NCBI GenBank assembly: GCA_040285825.1
Contig: JAUPSS010000003.1
Location: 744,001 to 808,000 of the forward strand
Source: Eukaryota sp. TZLM1-RC
Lineage: Eukaryota > Metamonada: BaSk clade
Direction: 5' to 3'
DNA: 64,000 nucleotides
The position numbers were made by a program, and so were the translations under genes. The notes beneath the pieces were generated by a model. The model worked only from the letters and a program-made list of their open reading frames with translations, was not told the origin of the DNA and ran no database searches. Positions 43,866 through 55,470 of the stretch are shown piece after piece. Position 1 is the first letter of the stretch; every line of letters begins with the position of its first letter.

Positions 43866-44765
43866 TCAAAGACCATAATCAAGACCACTAAAATCCATCT
43901 TTCTTGGTGCATCCAGGTCTCGGTATGTTAGCACCTCTTTCCTCGACCTCGGGTCTGGCTCATACCTACGAGGAGGGGTTCTGGGTGGAGAAGGAGTGGG
44001 ATCACGTGGACTTTGGGGCTTCTCTCTTGAAGGATCAGTGTAAAAGTGATTGAAAAAATCATCTTGAACATATTCTTCGATAGCTTTCTTTTCAACTTCA
44101 ACAAGTTCTTCATGCTTTGTTCTGAAATGTTTCTCCATGAATTGCATCCCCTTGAACAGTTTCCTACACTCAACCACGCCACATCTGACTTTGGTTGTTT
44201 CTGGTTGACCTTCCTCGATGGCTGGTTCCTTGACAATTGTAGACTTTTGGTCAACAATTTTCTGAGCTGCCACATCATCAACGAGCTTCCCTTCTTTTTC
44301 TATCGGATGGTATTTCTTTCTAAATTCTGGATTGTCTTTATGAAGGGTAAAATATTCTCTTGCCCAATGTTCGTCAAAGTTGGCTCGGTATTCTTCGTAT
44401 CGTTGCTGAAGAACACTAGCAGAAGCAGAAGGTTGGGTTCGACAGTATTGTTTAAAAGACATAGGACGGTCACGGTCTCGTTCAGGAGAGAATGAGCGTC
44501 GGAAAGAGCGGTCACGGTCATCATAACGCCGCCGCCTACGAGGTGGGGAAGAAGAAGAATGACGAGCGTGACGTCTCCGGTCTATTTTTTCAGGAGAATG
44601 AGAGTAGTAAGGTCTAGAATAGCGGTCGGGTGACCTGGGGAGTGGAGACGGAGTGCGATAAGGTGGAGTTTTGGGACGTGAAGTTCTGGGAGGAGAGGGA
44701 GGAATAACAACAGGAGCAGGAGGAGCCTGAGTCGAAGTAAGCGAAGGGGAAGACGACTCTGTCAT
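43866..44765 (-). CDS. Compact ARS2/SERRATE-like protein
   Basis: ARS2/SERRATE links the nuclear cap-binding complex to RNA processing and decay. 299 residues, far shorter than the usual 700-900. Residues 1-95 are Ser/Pro/Arg-rich with RS-like repeats. Residues 98-155 (SFKQYCRTQ ... LQQRYEEYRANFDEHWARE, FRKKYHP) match the conserved N-terminal block (TFKQF ... YKLDF ... KYHP). Then VRCGVVECRKLFKGMQFMEK, HFRTKHEELVEVEKKAIEE and DDFFNHFYTDPSREKP match the C-terminal zinc finger region. The central RRM and helical domains are absent. Either a minimal orthologue or a derived paralogue. Confidence 0.78.
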   Translation of the reverse strand: MTESSSPSLTSTQAPPAPVVIPPSPPRTSRPKTPPYRTPSPLPRSPDRYSRPYYSHSPEKIDRRRHARHSSSSPPRRRRRYDDRDRSFRRSFSPERDRDRPMSFKQYCRTQPSASASVLQQRYEEYRANFDEHWAREYFTLHKDNPEFRKKYHPIEKEGKLVDDVAAQKIVDQKSTIVKEPAIEEGQPETTKVRCGVVECRKLFKGMQFMEKHFRTKHEELVEVEKKAIEEYVQDDFFNHFYTDPSREKPQSPRDPTPSPPRTPPRRYEPDPRSRKEVLTYRDLDAPRKMDFSGLDYGL

Positions 44766-45922
44766 TCTTATAGATATTGTCTATAACAATGCAATAAGTG
44801 TCCTCTTTACACCAATGTAGAGGGACTGAGTTTTGAGAAGTGCAAGATTTTCTCCTTGAAACCTTTTTCATTTGAACCATCATCAACCTAGGCTCTTTGT
44901 AGGTTTACTGGTCTATCTCCAGCTTTTACATGTGCTTCCATCACTTTAACATATTGAACGACTATTTCTATTTCTATTCCACAAACTTTTGCATGATTTA
45001 CACATCGTAAGCCCGTGACGAATAGACATCTCATGCCTCTTCCATCGCTATGGATTGCTGCACAATCGAAATGTTTCAACTGTTTTCTCCGCTTTCTCAC
45101 AATTGAAACAACAACTGTTTCGAAAGTCGTCAATTAAAAAGACCTTATAACCAGCCTTTAAATAAAATTCTCAACTCTTTTCCCTTGGTAGGTTCTTTGA
45201 ATTTCATGTGTTTTCGTTGTTCCCAGTCTCCAATTCCAATAACTACTTGGCTGGCATCACCATTTACTGATTTGAAGCACTGAATCATTTTTGCCTCAGA
45301 TCTTGTGCGAGTGATCTCAGCCCACCGTCTTAGTTTCCTGAATATTTTTTTGATGATAGATTTCACCAACAATACTATTCACAAAATTCTTTTGTTTATT
45401 ATATGCCGTAAATCTATCAAACCTGCAGCTTTTGGAATTGAATTGGGATAAAGTTGCTTCCCATTCTGCTACAGATTTAGTTTTTTGTTCATTCTTTCTC
45501 AAATTTAATGAGTAATCAATTTCGTGGGGAATATTGATTTCTTGAGGTACTTTTCCTCTTAATAAACTAATTGTTCTTTCAGTCATTTGATTAATTATAC
45601 TGCTGTTTAAATGCATCCTTTGTTGTTGCTCTTCATTTGGTTCATAATTGGATAGATCAATCACTCTACCAGTAGAGTTACTTATTGTGATCAGAGTGTC
45701 ATTCCGTTTGCTGTCTCTTATTCTTTTGAATTTGGAACTTTTCGACTCAAATTTTCGTTGATTTTGAGTGTACCTGAAATGAACATATTTATCTCTTTCA
45801 GGTTTTTTTGAATAAGTCATTCCAGTAGCTAAATTCTCAGAAAAATAGAGTAGATCAGATTTCCCTGGATCAGCAGCAGCAAGGGTCATATCTTGGAATT
45901 CAGAAGGATTGATGCTGGGATC

Positions 45923-46057
45923 TGATGCTTTATGCATATATGATAACAAAGAGTAAGGATAATTTATTAGAATTTCACCGGCCCTTATAAAGGCCATCAC
46001 TAGTGAACTATGTTATATAAATATAAATGTACTAGACTAATTGTCCACAGTACAACA
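45923..46057 (-). repeat. 3' LTR of element 2 (135 bp)
   Basis: On the minus strand it begins TGTTGTACTGTGG and ends AAAGCATCA, followed by the GATC duplication. It contains CTTTATAAGGGC (TATA-like) and TAATAAATTATC (polyadenylation-like). Its end contributes ATG-CAT-AAA-GCA-TCA, which reads in frame into the downstream half of Fanzor copy C. Confidence 0.92.
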
Positions 46058-49000
46058 CTACCTTTTCCCTCTCTTAGGTCTCGAACGAGAGCTACGAGTA
46101 CTGACTGCAGGGGAATTAGTCTTAGATTTGGAATTAGAAGATGCCTTCCGTTTCCTGGTAGTGTGAGGACTAGTAGAGCGCAAATATGTTTGATATGCCT
46201 CAGTGCTTTTGACGTCAGCAACTGGGACAGACGAAGTCTCGCCGCCATACCAAACTGCAATACAATAAGGAACTTTATTATTGTTCGAATCTACGTAATC
46301 AAAGTGATCTATAATTTTAACGATTACAGATTCTTCCATATCGCCAGCAGCAATATTCTTATGCCAATCAAGATCATCTTTAGGGAAGTCTAAAAGGTAT
46401 AGTTGACAATGATTTATACTTGCCGTAGACATCGAACCAGTGACGAGATTCTTGAGTAATAAACTTTTATTGGATTTAACTTCTTCAACGAGAAAAGGCC
46501 CAGCGAAGCAACCATGGAGTTTACCATTAGTCTTTAATCGCAAAACTAAGTCACCTTTATTAAAAGGGTTCCTATGTTTGTTAACTTCAGGCAGTTGTTG
46601 AGCTTGCCTGAGCTCTGCCTCTTCTCTCTTCTTTGAAATCCTTTCAAGTTTTGCTTCAAGATCTTTAACAAAGGGAATATTAACATTAGCTGATTTTATT
46701 AGTTCAAACATATTACTAGGATCAGCTCTAGGGCTGTGGTCGCTACCAAACATTAAATTGTAGGGCGAATGACCAGTAACTCTACTAATAGTTGAATTGA
46801 TTTGAAGTTGTACAATTGGGATATATTCACTCCAATTGCTATAATCGCCAGAGTCCACCAAAATCTTTCTTAGACTTTGTGAAATGTCTCTGTGTCGTCT
46901 TTCTACTAATCCATTGCTTTGTGAAAAACTAGTTAGTGAACAACTTACTTCAATGTTTAATAAATCGCATAACCCTTTGAATATGGCATTTGCAAATTCA
47001 ATACCATTGTCACTATGAATCACCAGTGGGATACCAAAAATTGATACTACACTCCATAGGAGGTGATTGGTTGCCTCCACTGCATTCAATTCCTTTGCAG
47101 GGCAAATGATCGTATACCTAATAAACGAATCTACAAAAACTACTAAATATTTGAATCCATTATCATCTTGTTGTAATGGTCCAATAGTATCTGCGTTTAT
47201 TCGTGCAAAAGGTCGATCAGCCCAAAGAGAGCCAGATGATTCAATGACATTTTTAGGCACATGTGCCGTCTTTTGACATGCTGGACATCTCTTAATGTGA
47301 TTAATCATGTCTTTGCGCATGTCGGGCCAAAAGTAATCACTATTAAGTAATTTCTTTACGCTAGTCGTCACACTAGGATGGCCAACATTTGCATGTCCAT
47401 GAATGATAGTTAAAGTCTGCTTCTTTAAACTATCTGGGATAACAATCTTCCCACGATTGTTGGTATACAATTGAATATCTGAATTATAATTGTAATCTTT
47501 ATAATAATTAGGATTTGAATCAACATCTATAAGTTGTTCTTGCCTAATCTTTGAGATCCAAGTGTCAAATAAATCAAATTTAGTATCCTCAACTGCTTCT
47601 TTCAGTGCAGATAAGTTATTGATCGTTGGTAGCTCAATTGTGGACGGTTGAGTAATATCATCCCTTAACAAATTAACTCTAGTTAATAAATTTAAATAGG
47701 GTAATTGTTCTTCAACTCTGTGAGGTGCCAAGTTTCTCACTTGTTGGACTCGAGGAGTTTTGGGTTTGGTATCAACCAATCTAGACAAAATGTCTGCCCA
47801 ACAATTCTCCTCGCCTGCAGTGTGGACTACATCAAAATTGAATTCTGACAATGTTGGTAGCCACCTCTTCACAATTCTGTTCTTTTTAGGAGCTGATATG
47901 AGGTATGCTAAATTTCTATGATCAGTGAAAATAGTTAATTTCCTCGAAATTAAATAATTTTCTAAACTACTGTCAGTGAGAATTAGTAAAATTGCATACA
48001 ACTCTTTCTGAAGTACAGACCAATTCTTTTGTGAAGTTGATAATAATCTGCTAAAGAAGGCAATAGGTACAACCTTTCTCTTAATTAGCGGTGTCGTAGG
48101 ATCTTTAGGTGGGTTAGCTTCTTGCCATATTACTCCACCTACAGCCACATCGGACGCGTCAGCTCTTATTAAAATATGCTTGTCTTCTGAGGGCAATTCA
48201 AGAGGGATATTTGCTTTGATAAGATTTACAATCTTACCAAAAGCCTCGTCATGATGAGGAGTCCACTTGATTTTTGACGGTTTGTTTCTAGTTAATTTGT
48301 TGATTGGTTCTATCAAGTCAGACAAATTTGGCAACAAGTCACGTATATAATTGATTGAACCTATAAAACTCCTAACTTCAGGTAATGTCCTGGGTTTGGG
48401 TAGGTTGATCAGTCCCTCGATCCTAGATTCATCCATATAACGGGTTTTGTTTACAAAAATACTACCTAGAATTTTTATTTCATGTTTGCAAGTGGTAAAG
48501 CTACACTTGGGTAGGCCCAGGTTAACTCTAAAACGTTTGGCGCGTTCTAGGACCGTACCTACTCTGGATAGAAATTCATCCAGGGTCGAAGCTACTATTA
48601 TTATATCATCGATATAAATAAATACGCCCTCAGAATCAAATATTTCCATCATCATGTTTTGGAAGACTGCAGGAACGTTCTTCAAACCAAAACAAGCCCT
48701 TTTAAAACTGATCGACATCCCAGGAATTGATACGGTAGTTTTATCAATATCCTCTTCTGCAATTTTGAGCTGCCAAAATGCCTTAGGTAAATCTAGAGCT
48801 GCTATATAATTAGCTTTACTTAGAAACTCTAAAATGTCGCTAATCCTGGGCAAATTTGCCTCTACAGGTTTAGTTAAATCATTTACTCCACCAATACCAC
48901 TAAAATCGCCAGTTAATCGTGGTTTCCTGTGATCAGGGTAAATCACAAGACAGATGGGACTACTGAATTGAGACTTTGCGGGCACAGCAAATCCATTACG

Positions 49001-52000
49001 GATCAATTCGTTAAAAATTTCCTCGGCTACCCGTTGTTTTTCTGGGTTTAATCTTCGAGGTTTCCTTTTGACGACCTTACTTTCGTCATAAAATGGAATG
49101 GTCATCGGCTGACAATCAAATCCATCCAGGTGAGGTAGCCCACTAAATACATTTCTATATTTTTCGAGTAGCACGACTAGGCGTTCCTCGTTTCCTAATG
49201 TCATCCAGGCATATTTCACAGCCCAACTCATCTAACTCATGTCTAAATGTGGAATGCCCAAAATCATTACCTAAGTCTGATTTATTACTCAATTGTTCTA
49301 TGAATCTAATTGGTTGACAAATTCTATTATCAAACTCACATTCAGCATTTAAGATGGTGCGATGTTCGCGATCCAAATTAATATTAAAACCGTGCTCCGT
49401 GCGTAGCCCCAAGGTTTGTAATAAGTCTCTTCCGATCAAAAAATTATTGGTACCAGGAATGATCTGGAATTCGATCCTTAAAAACACTTGAGTGGCCAAG
49501 CTACCCACATTTAGAGCAAGAACACCACATGCACATCCCAGGGTCGTGGAGCGAATACCATTTGCCGATAAGTATTCGACAGTTTTATTGTCATTAACTG
49601 TCATATTACATTTAGAGGCTAAATCCCTTGATAATACTGAAAATGCAGCTCCAATATCAATTTCGCCTTGTACTTCCACGTTATTTATAGTGCAGGTTAA
49701 CCAAAGTTCCCCGTTAGAAATTTCTTGGTCCTCTGCTACCCTGGATAGTCTAACACTGTGGATAAAACCCACAGGATTGGATGACTCTCTAAATCTTTTT
49801 AATGGATTTAGGTGATTATAATTCGAATCTGCTTTGCTCATTTTATAAATGGATTTGATTGAATTATTTGTAAGGTTATTGTTAAAAGATGTATAATCAT
49901 CTGATTTATTACTACTACTTTTACGTTTTCTATCACGTTTTTCGCCTCCTTGACGCTTTTTTGAACCAGGTTTTCCCACTAATTTAAAACATTTCTCTTC
50001 AGGATGTTTATTGGTTTTGCATTAGTTACACCATTGCTCTGAAGGCATGGGTCGACTGCTTACTCTACGGTTCTTAAAAGGACCTTTTGACTGGCTTCGT
50101 CCTTTTTGCGCAGGAGCGTGAGCACCAAAAGCTGTTCTTATCAAATTCATGTCTTTGATCGAGGATTCAAGGCTATTGACCTTGTTAACAAATGCGTTAC
50201 CTAAATCGTAAATCGCATCGCCCAGTTTCTCGTTACTCGAATCAAACTTGCCAATCCAAATGATATATGTGTCCATCAATTGATTGTTTGTTTTGTCGTT
50301 AATAGTTTCGAGAAATCTCTTTGCTGGGTAGACGACAGACGGATTACCATCCGTTCCGGGCATAATTGTAGAGCGTCGAATTATATATATGATCTGCTCT
50401 ATGAAGGCTGTCCATGAAGATTCAGCAGTCATTCTGCGACTGATCTCAGGTGGTCTTACAGACCTTAAAGCCTTCTCAACATTGGTAGGGTATTTGTACT
50501 GGGTGCTGAGTAGCAAATATTCCCAGATTTCGGCGTCAGATGGGTTGTTGCCTAACACGTTTGTTCGGCCTCCATAAAAACTCTGCCATTCTGCGATGAC
50601 CTTACCCTCGATCATAAATCTCAAATACAAAGGGTCCACTTCGAAGAACATAGATCTAACGAAGTCGTACTGATGAACAGGTTGACCGTATTTGGTGATC
50701 GGCGTAAATGCTCTGGTGGGTCCATCGCGATCCCTAACTGTTTTAGCCCAATTGCCAAAGTTAAGAACGAAGTCGAAGATCTTCTTGGCGTCAAACGCTT
50801 CATTTAACTTAACTAGGCATCTGAGTTTGTCGTCTATTCTTTTCCTCAATTTCTCCTCGTCTGTTACAGGAGTTCTATAAAGACCGAGGGTGTCAACGAG
50901 AGAATCTCTAGGAGCATTCGTTCCTAGGGGTTGCGTGGGTGTAGATGATTTTATAACAGATGCTTGTGTAGGAGTTGCTTCACATGAAGCTCTCCTAGAT
51001 GCCAGAGGCCCTACAGAAGGTGTACTAAGTAGGTTCATATTCCTCTCTTCTGAAGGCAATGTTTCGCCCAACTTGATGATAAATCGTGTCTTAGGAGGTT
51101 CCTCCTGCACTGGTACGGTCTGGGCTGGTGGCCTTAAATCCACCCAATCTGGTGCATCTTTAGATCCTCTAGGGACCCCTGCTAGTTTATGATCATATGG
51201 AAGGCAACTGCTCTTTATTAAGACATTCTCAAAAACATTTTGGTCGGGCCAGCTATCAACCCATGCCTTAAGTTTTGCCATCCATGCATCAGGGTATACT
51301 AGTTTTAACTTGTTGGGGCCAACACGTTGCTCTTTCAATTCAATTACCCTTGTGCCTATTTCTCTAATATAGGACTCTTTGGTATGAAATTGAAGGGTGT
51401 CACCTCGAGATTCATCGAATCTGCCCCCAAGCATAATAAAAATGTCCGCAATGGAATCTTTTGGGTGTACGTTCTCCACTAGGAAATGCCTTACGACGCC
51501 TCTAAGGTTTCTACCTTGTTGATTATGAGGGTACATTTTAGCTATCCAAAATAGTTTGTCGTAAGCCTCTTGATTTCCACTGAAATATATTTTGTGGTCA
51601 TCAATCGCATCCCTATGCCATTTGGCAGGCCTGGGAGTAGCAGCTTGATACTTTGAACGAGGAGCACTAAAATAGCAACCCTCGACTGCACTCATCCCAC
51701 ACGAGACTACCGAATCGGTAAGATCATCCAATCTCTTTAAAAGATTTGGACTCTGATCATAACTCTCGTAGACGTCATCGTCAAGTGTTTTGCCGTGGGC
51801 TTCCCCAAAGAGAAAGGGCCAACGTTTCGCTAAATAGTTACGTCTGACCTTCTCACATTCGGCTGGATCTACTTCTCCTGAGAGGCGTTCTGCCTCATTC
51901 TCAGCCATTTTTAGTAATTCATCATCACTCCAATCTAATTACATCATCAGGAGGATTGGCGATGAGATCCAATAGGAAATCTCTAGTTACAACCTTAACT

Positions 52001-52671
52001 GCCTTTGCTAGTTTCCTTCGGTAAAGACCCTGAGAAGTCCTTTCCGTAGATGGGAAACTAGGAGTTGGATTAGGAGGATTGGGTGTATGAGGTGGTTCAT
52101 CATCGCTCTCATCCCCTCTCCTGCTGTAGTTCTGATTAAGAGATCCTCTGGAATCACTTTGAGGTTCCTCACTTGAGCTGATGTCAGAAGTAGGTGAGGA
52201 GGGAGTTTTACGTGAGGAGCTAGTCGTAAACTGTTGCTCGCCTTCGCCTCCTTCACCTTCTGTACAAGCGTCAGATTTATTACTTACAACAAACGCTTTG
52301 AATCTCCGTTGCTCGCTCGGAGTGAGAAAACTCTTCCTACAAGGAAGGAGCTCCGAGGAGTTATTGGGATATGTGTACAGTTCTGTCACATCCACAACGT
52401 GGTTATCTCTCTCCTTATTAGGGAGGTGACTTCCTTTCTGGGAGGAAGGGCTCTCCTCAGTGTGAAGTTCACTCTCCTTATTGAGGAGGTGGCTTTCTTT
52501 CTGAGAGGCAAGGCTCTTCTCAGCGGAAAGCTCACTCTCCGTAGGTGGAGGATTACTCACCGTGGGTGGTGTATTGTTCTCCTTCAAAGAAGGGACATTA
52601 CTCTCCCTTAGAGAGGAAGGAGGGTTATCATTGTGGCTTTTCAGGCCATTAATTAATGATGCTTTATCCAT
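46058..52671 (-). pseudogene. gag-pol of element 2, lightly disrupted
   Basis: The first ATG of the leader frame (52671) lies inside the 5' LTR. The leader (to 51925) is Ser/Glu/Pro-rich with a two-fold repeat (KESHLLNKESELHTEE). A frameshift near 51920 leads to Gag (51908-50022), which stops at a TAA just after the first zinc-knuckle Cys, where element 1 has TTA. The next frame (49979-49155) has the protease region (EIDIGAAFSVL; D-S/T-G not intact). A 1-nt insertion near 49192 precedes pol (49231-46058): RT FIYIDDIIIV, RNase H RADASDVAVGG, integrase zinc motif, HSDNGIEFAN, and a chromodomain-like tail with VWYGGET. Lesions differ from those in element 1, so both descend from one open gag-pol frame. 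Confidence 0.88.
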
Positions 52672-52792
52672 ATATGATAACAAAGAATAAGGAATAATTT
52701 ATTAGAATTTCACCAGCCCTTATAAAGGCCATCACTAGTGAACTATGTTATATAAATATAAATGTACTAGACTAATTGTCCACAGTACAACA
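52657..52792 (-). repeat. 5' LTR of element 2 (136 bp)
   Basis: Matches the 3' LTR with about four differences including one indel. Its last 15 bases on the minus strand carry the first ATG of the leader frame (52671-52669). TTAATTAATGGCC follows the LTR; the TGGCC could be a primer-binding site of the TGG type, but this is weak. Confidence 0.9.
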
Positions 52793-53771
52793 GATCATCA
52801 ATATATTTTTCTTTATCTTTTAATTCTTTTGCAGTTACTTTGTACCTTTTCAAGTCCATTCTAGATTGAATGAAACTGACTGCGATTCCATCAGTCTCGA
52901 TACTAGACATGATGTACTTTGAACTTTCTGAATAAAGTTTAGTGTTTTTAATCCTATCCATTTTCAAAAAGGTATTCCATAAAACCAAATCAGCAGCTTG
53001 ATTATTGCATTGGTAAGACGACCTTTGACGAAGAATGTCCTTGAATTCGACAAAGAACAAGTCCAATAAACTTGGCTTGTCAATTCTGATATACGAGGGA
53101 ATACAAGAATTCTTCAAAGGGAGAGCATGAAAGATATTGCTCTCCTCATCTTCTAAATAATTATTATTATAAAACATTGCCCTCAAACACAACTTTGATT
53201 TTGATGAAAATCAAATTTTGAATACTTTTCCCTTTTGGAATTACTGGGAAGTAAAAGAGGGATGCGGTCATTAGTGAAAAGCGAAGTAATTGATGAGACT
53301 TTTTTTCTCATTGTAGAAGTTTCGCCAGCAATATCTCTACATCCTCCAAGAAGGAGAGATTTAACTTTGCTGATGAATGAAGAGAAGTTTTTCTTATCTT
53401 GCTTTTTCAGGACATTGTTGTTTCTATCAACATCTCAGTGGCAGACAAGGAGAATTTTGCAAAGCTGTTTTTGTCTTTGCGTTTAGGGAACTTGCCTCCT
53501 CACTTTGGGACGTGACCACAAGAAAAGTGTCACGAAATAATTGGGTTTCAATTTCTGGTAAAAAATCGTTTGGGTTTATGTCAAAAAGATGCAAATAATA
53601 ACCACAAATGAATTCTAAACCAACAATAGAAATTTCCGGACACCTAATTATTGCCTCATCGATCACGTCAAACATTTTCGGATCTCTGATGACATTTTTT
53701 AGACTGTCTTTACAACCATCATAAGATTTATATTTAACAGTTTCCATGAATTGGTCATTGTTAAAGAAATT

Positions 53772-54446
53772 TCATAAAAAATTAAATAATTTCATTGTTA
53801 AATCTGTATCCCTCAGACAATGAACTGCAACTGCAGTTCTTCTTTGGAATAATGAAAAATCTGAGAAGGGGTCATCTTCTTCAACCTTCCAATACTCTGC
53901 CATATACTGAGGATCAAGATCAATTTTACTTTCCCCTAATAAAATTTTAGAAACTGTGTCTAGTTTGCGTGGTTGACAATAATTTGTGTAAATACTACAA
54001 GTATCAACAACAAATCGGCCAGCAATTAAGGGGTTCAAGTGTTTGTGGTTCAATTCTATTAAATTTGAGTTATAGTATTGAACCCATTCACTAGCATCGA
54101 TTTCACCCTTAAGAAATTCCTCATTTTCAGAACGTTTCATAATATTTGGGATGTCAAATTTGAAAATATTGAAACCACATATTATAAGAGGATTATAAGC
54201 TTCTGATAATTTAAATGAACTTAGCAATTCTTTTTCAGAGTAATGATGATATAAAGTGATATTTTCATCATCAACTTTGCAATAATGTTCATTTCTGCTT
54301 GTTGACTTTTCTACAAGATCACAAAAACAAAGATTTAATTCAATCTGTACTCGGGTAAAAATATGAGAAACAGAATTTGCAACAATCTTTCTTGTCACAG
54401 TAAGAAATTGAATTTTCTCTTGAAATGACAATTGTTTAGACCTCAT
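53772..54446 (-). pseudogene. Family-B-polymerase-like 3'-5' exonuclease remnant (copy C)
   Basis: A 224-codon open stretch. It has YSEKELLSSFKLSEAYNPLI and ICGFNIFKFDIPNIMKRS (Exo II), then CQPRKLDTVSKILLGESKID (the region before Exo III), and AVAVHCLRDTDLTMKLFNFL (Exo III-like, with His where family B usually has Tyr). The Exo I end is missing because a LINE fragment starts at about 54475. After a TGA at 53772 the same frame continues through FNNDQF into METVKYKS at 53747, the start of Fanzor copy C. No polymerase palm follows. This is the clearest exonuclease-Fanzor pair in the window. Confidence 0.7.
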
Positions 54447-54474
54447 AACTGTGCTTTTTTACCCAACATCACAG

Positions 54475-55142
54475 TTTCAATGTGTTGTCGCTGCAAGAGT
54501 GTTGTTACGCTTTCCCATATTTTAAACTGTAAGTATTTTATAACTTATCGCTCAATTGTTCATGACTCAGTTCGTGATCAATTATATGCCATGTGCAAAA
54601 GTTTCAATATAGAGGCATTTATTGAGCCACTAGTACGTAAGCTGTCTTCAGATCAAACTGATGATTCTTTTGGTAAAAGAAGGGCAGATTTAGTAGCTCC
54701 AGGGATCGATGGTGTTCTCAATGTTGTAGATGTTGTCTCCGTTGATGTTTGCAAAAATTCTGCTGCTCGTTTAGTGTATTTCGCTGATTCGCCGTTATCT
54801 TACGCCGAAAAAAAGAAGATAAAAAAATATGAAGAACCTTTGGCACAGTTAGGTAGAGTGGAACATGTGAAATATCAGTTTGTGCCGTTTGCAATTTCTC
54901 TTTTTGGCAATATTGGACCTTCAGGCTTGCACTTTTTGGAAAATTTTAAAAAAGTGTTACTGAATAGGTCTGGTAAAACAATGAACTCCACTTTCTGGTT
55001 AAATAGAATTGTTTTTTGCATTTTCAAGTCTATTCCTACAATGATTTCAAAGGCACTTTTAGCTATCGGTGTAGAATATGAACGTAATGCTGTGAGTAGG
55101 TTCAGTAATAGTGACGCTTGTTTGGAGGATATTGAATTCTAG
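54475..55142 (+). mobile_element. LINE-like 3' fragment with zinc and endonuclease-like segments
   Basis: An almost intact frame (usable from about 54475): CCRCKSVVTLSHILNCKYF (Cys/His zinc-like), IVHDSVRDQLYAMCKSF, KRRADLVAPGIDG ... NVVDVVSVD (PD-(D/E)xK-like) and the tail FWLNRIVFCIFKSIPTM ... CLEDIEF, stop at 55140. CAATAAATATTCC and a T-run near 55170 follow. It is 5' truncated, lacks RT, and abuts exonuclease copy C in the other orientation. Confidence 0.62.
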
Positions 55143-55253
55143 ATGGTTATTTTTATCTCAATAAATATTCCAGTTTTTTTTTAAAAAAAAGTTTCAATGT
55201 CAAAATGTAAAATTCTTAGAATAAATGGTGTTTGAACAGTAAAATTAATGCTT

Positions 55254-55470
55254 TCATGAATTGTTGTGTCGAGTCAAAGCATTTTCATTGAAAAGTGTTA
55301 TTACACGTTTCAAAGGTGTACTCAATGCATCAACTTGCCCATTTCTGATTGTCTTTTGTAGACAGGAGGAATATTTTGTCTCAAATAATTTTCTTTTATT
55401 GTCAACACAACTATAAAAACATCTTCTAAAGTTAATGAAATGTTCACAATATAACAAATATATAATTGTA
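55254..55470 (-). mobile_element. Small LINE zinc-region fragment
   Basis: The minus-strand frame LYCEHFINFRRCFYSCVDNK aligns with the zinc-region sequence LNCKYFITYRSIVHDSVRDQ of the neighbouring LINE copy. No flanks or ends can be defined. Confidence 0.45.

Larger units (their letters stand above)
45923..52792 (-). mobile_element. Complete Ty3/gypsy chromovirus (element 2), GATC target duplication
   Basis: A 6870-bp element with direct LTRs at both ends, TG...CA termini and the 4-bp duplication GATC (45919-45922 and 52793-52796). It lies inside Fanzor copy C. The minus strand reads leader/Gag, zinc knuckle, protease, RT, RNase H, integrase, chromodomain-like tail, purine tract (AAGAGAGGGAAAAGGTAG at 46058-46075), 3' LTR. 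The LTRs differ by about four positions in 136, so the insertion is not brand new. It is the closest relative of the truncated element 1. Confidence 0.95.
44888..53747 (-). pseudogene. Fanzor pseudogene, copy C, split by a Ty3/gypsy insertion
   Basis: Most complete Fanzor here. It reads from 53747 with an N-terminal segment (ISIVGLEFICGYYLHLF ... LPEIETQLFRD), a frameshifted middle (about 53430-53200), then 53192-52793 with CIPSYIRIDKPSLLDLF and SSIETDGIAVSFIQ. The insertion 45923-52792 interrupts it at a GATC. It resumes with LAAADPGKSDLLYF (RuvC-I Asp codon 45871-45869), VVIGIGDWEQRKHMKF (about 45228), then in shifted frames IDDFRNSCCFNC and MCKSCKSLWNRNRNS (about 44985). The last motif has Asn where RuvC-III Asp is expected. 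Removing the insertion and one GATC restores the frame exactly at the junction. Other frameshifts show it was, or has become, inactive. Confidence 0.8.

Noticed and set aside
46010-46393. Plus-strand ORFs overlapping element 2 (also 47067-47276, 49492-49815, 50389-50577, 52181-52611)
   Set aside because: They are antisense shadows of gag-pol or the LTR. The same shadow frames appear opposite element 1.
53772-54446. A complete Maverick/Polinton or viral DNA polymerase B gene
   Set aside because: Only exonuclease motifs are visible. No palm motifs, integrase, ATPase or capsid-like genes occur around any of the four copies.
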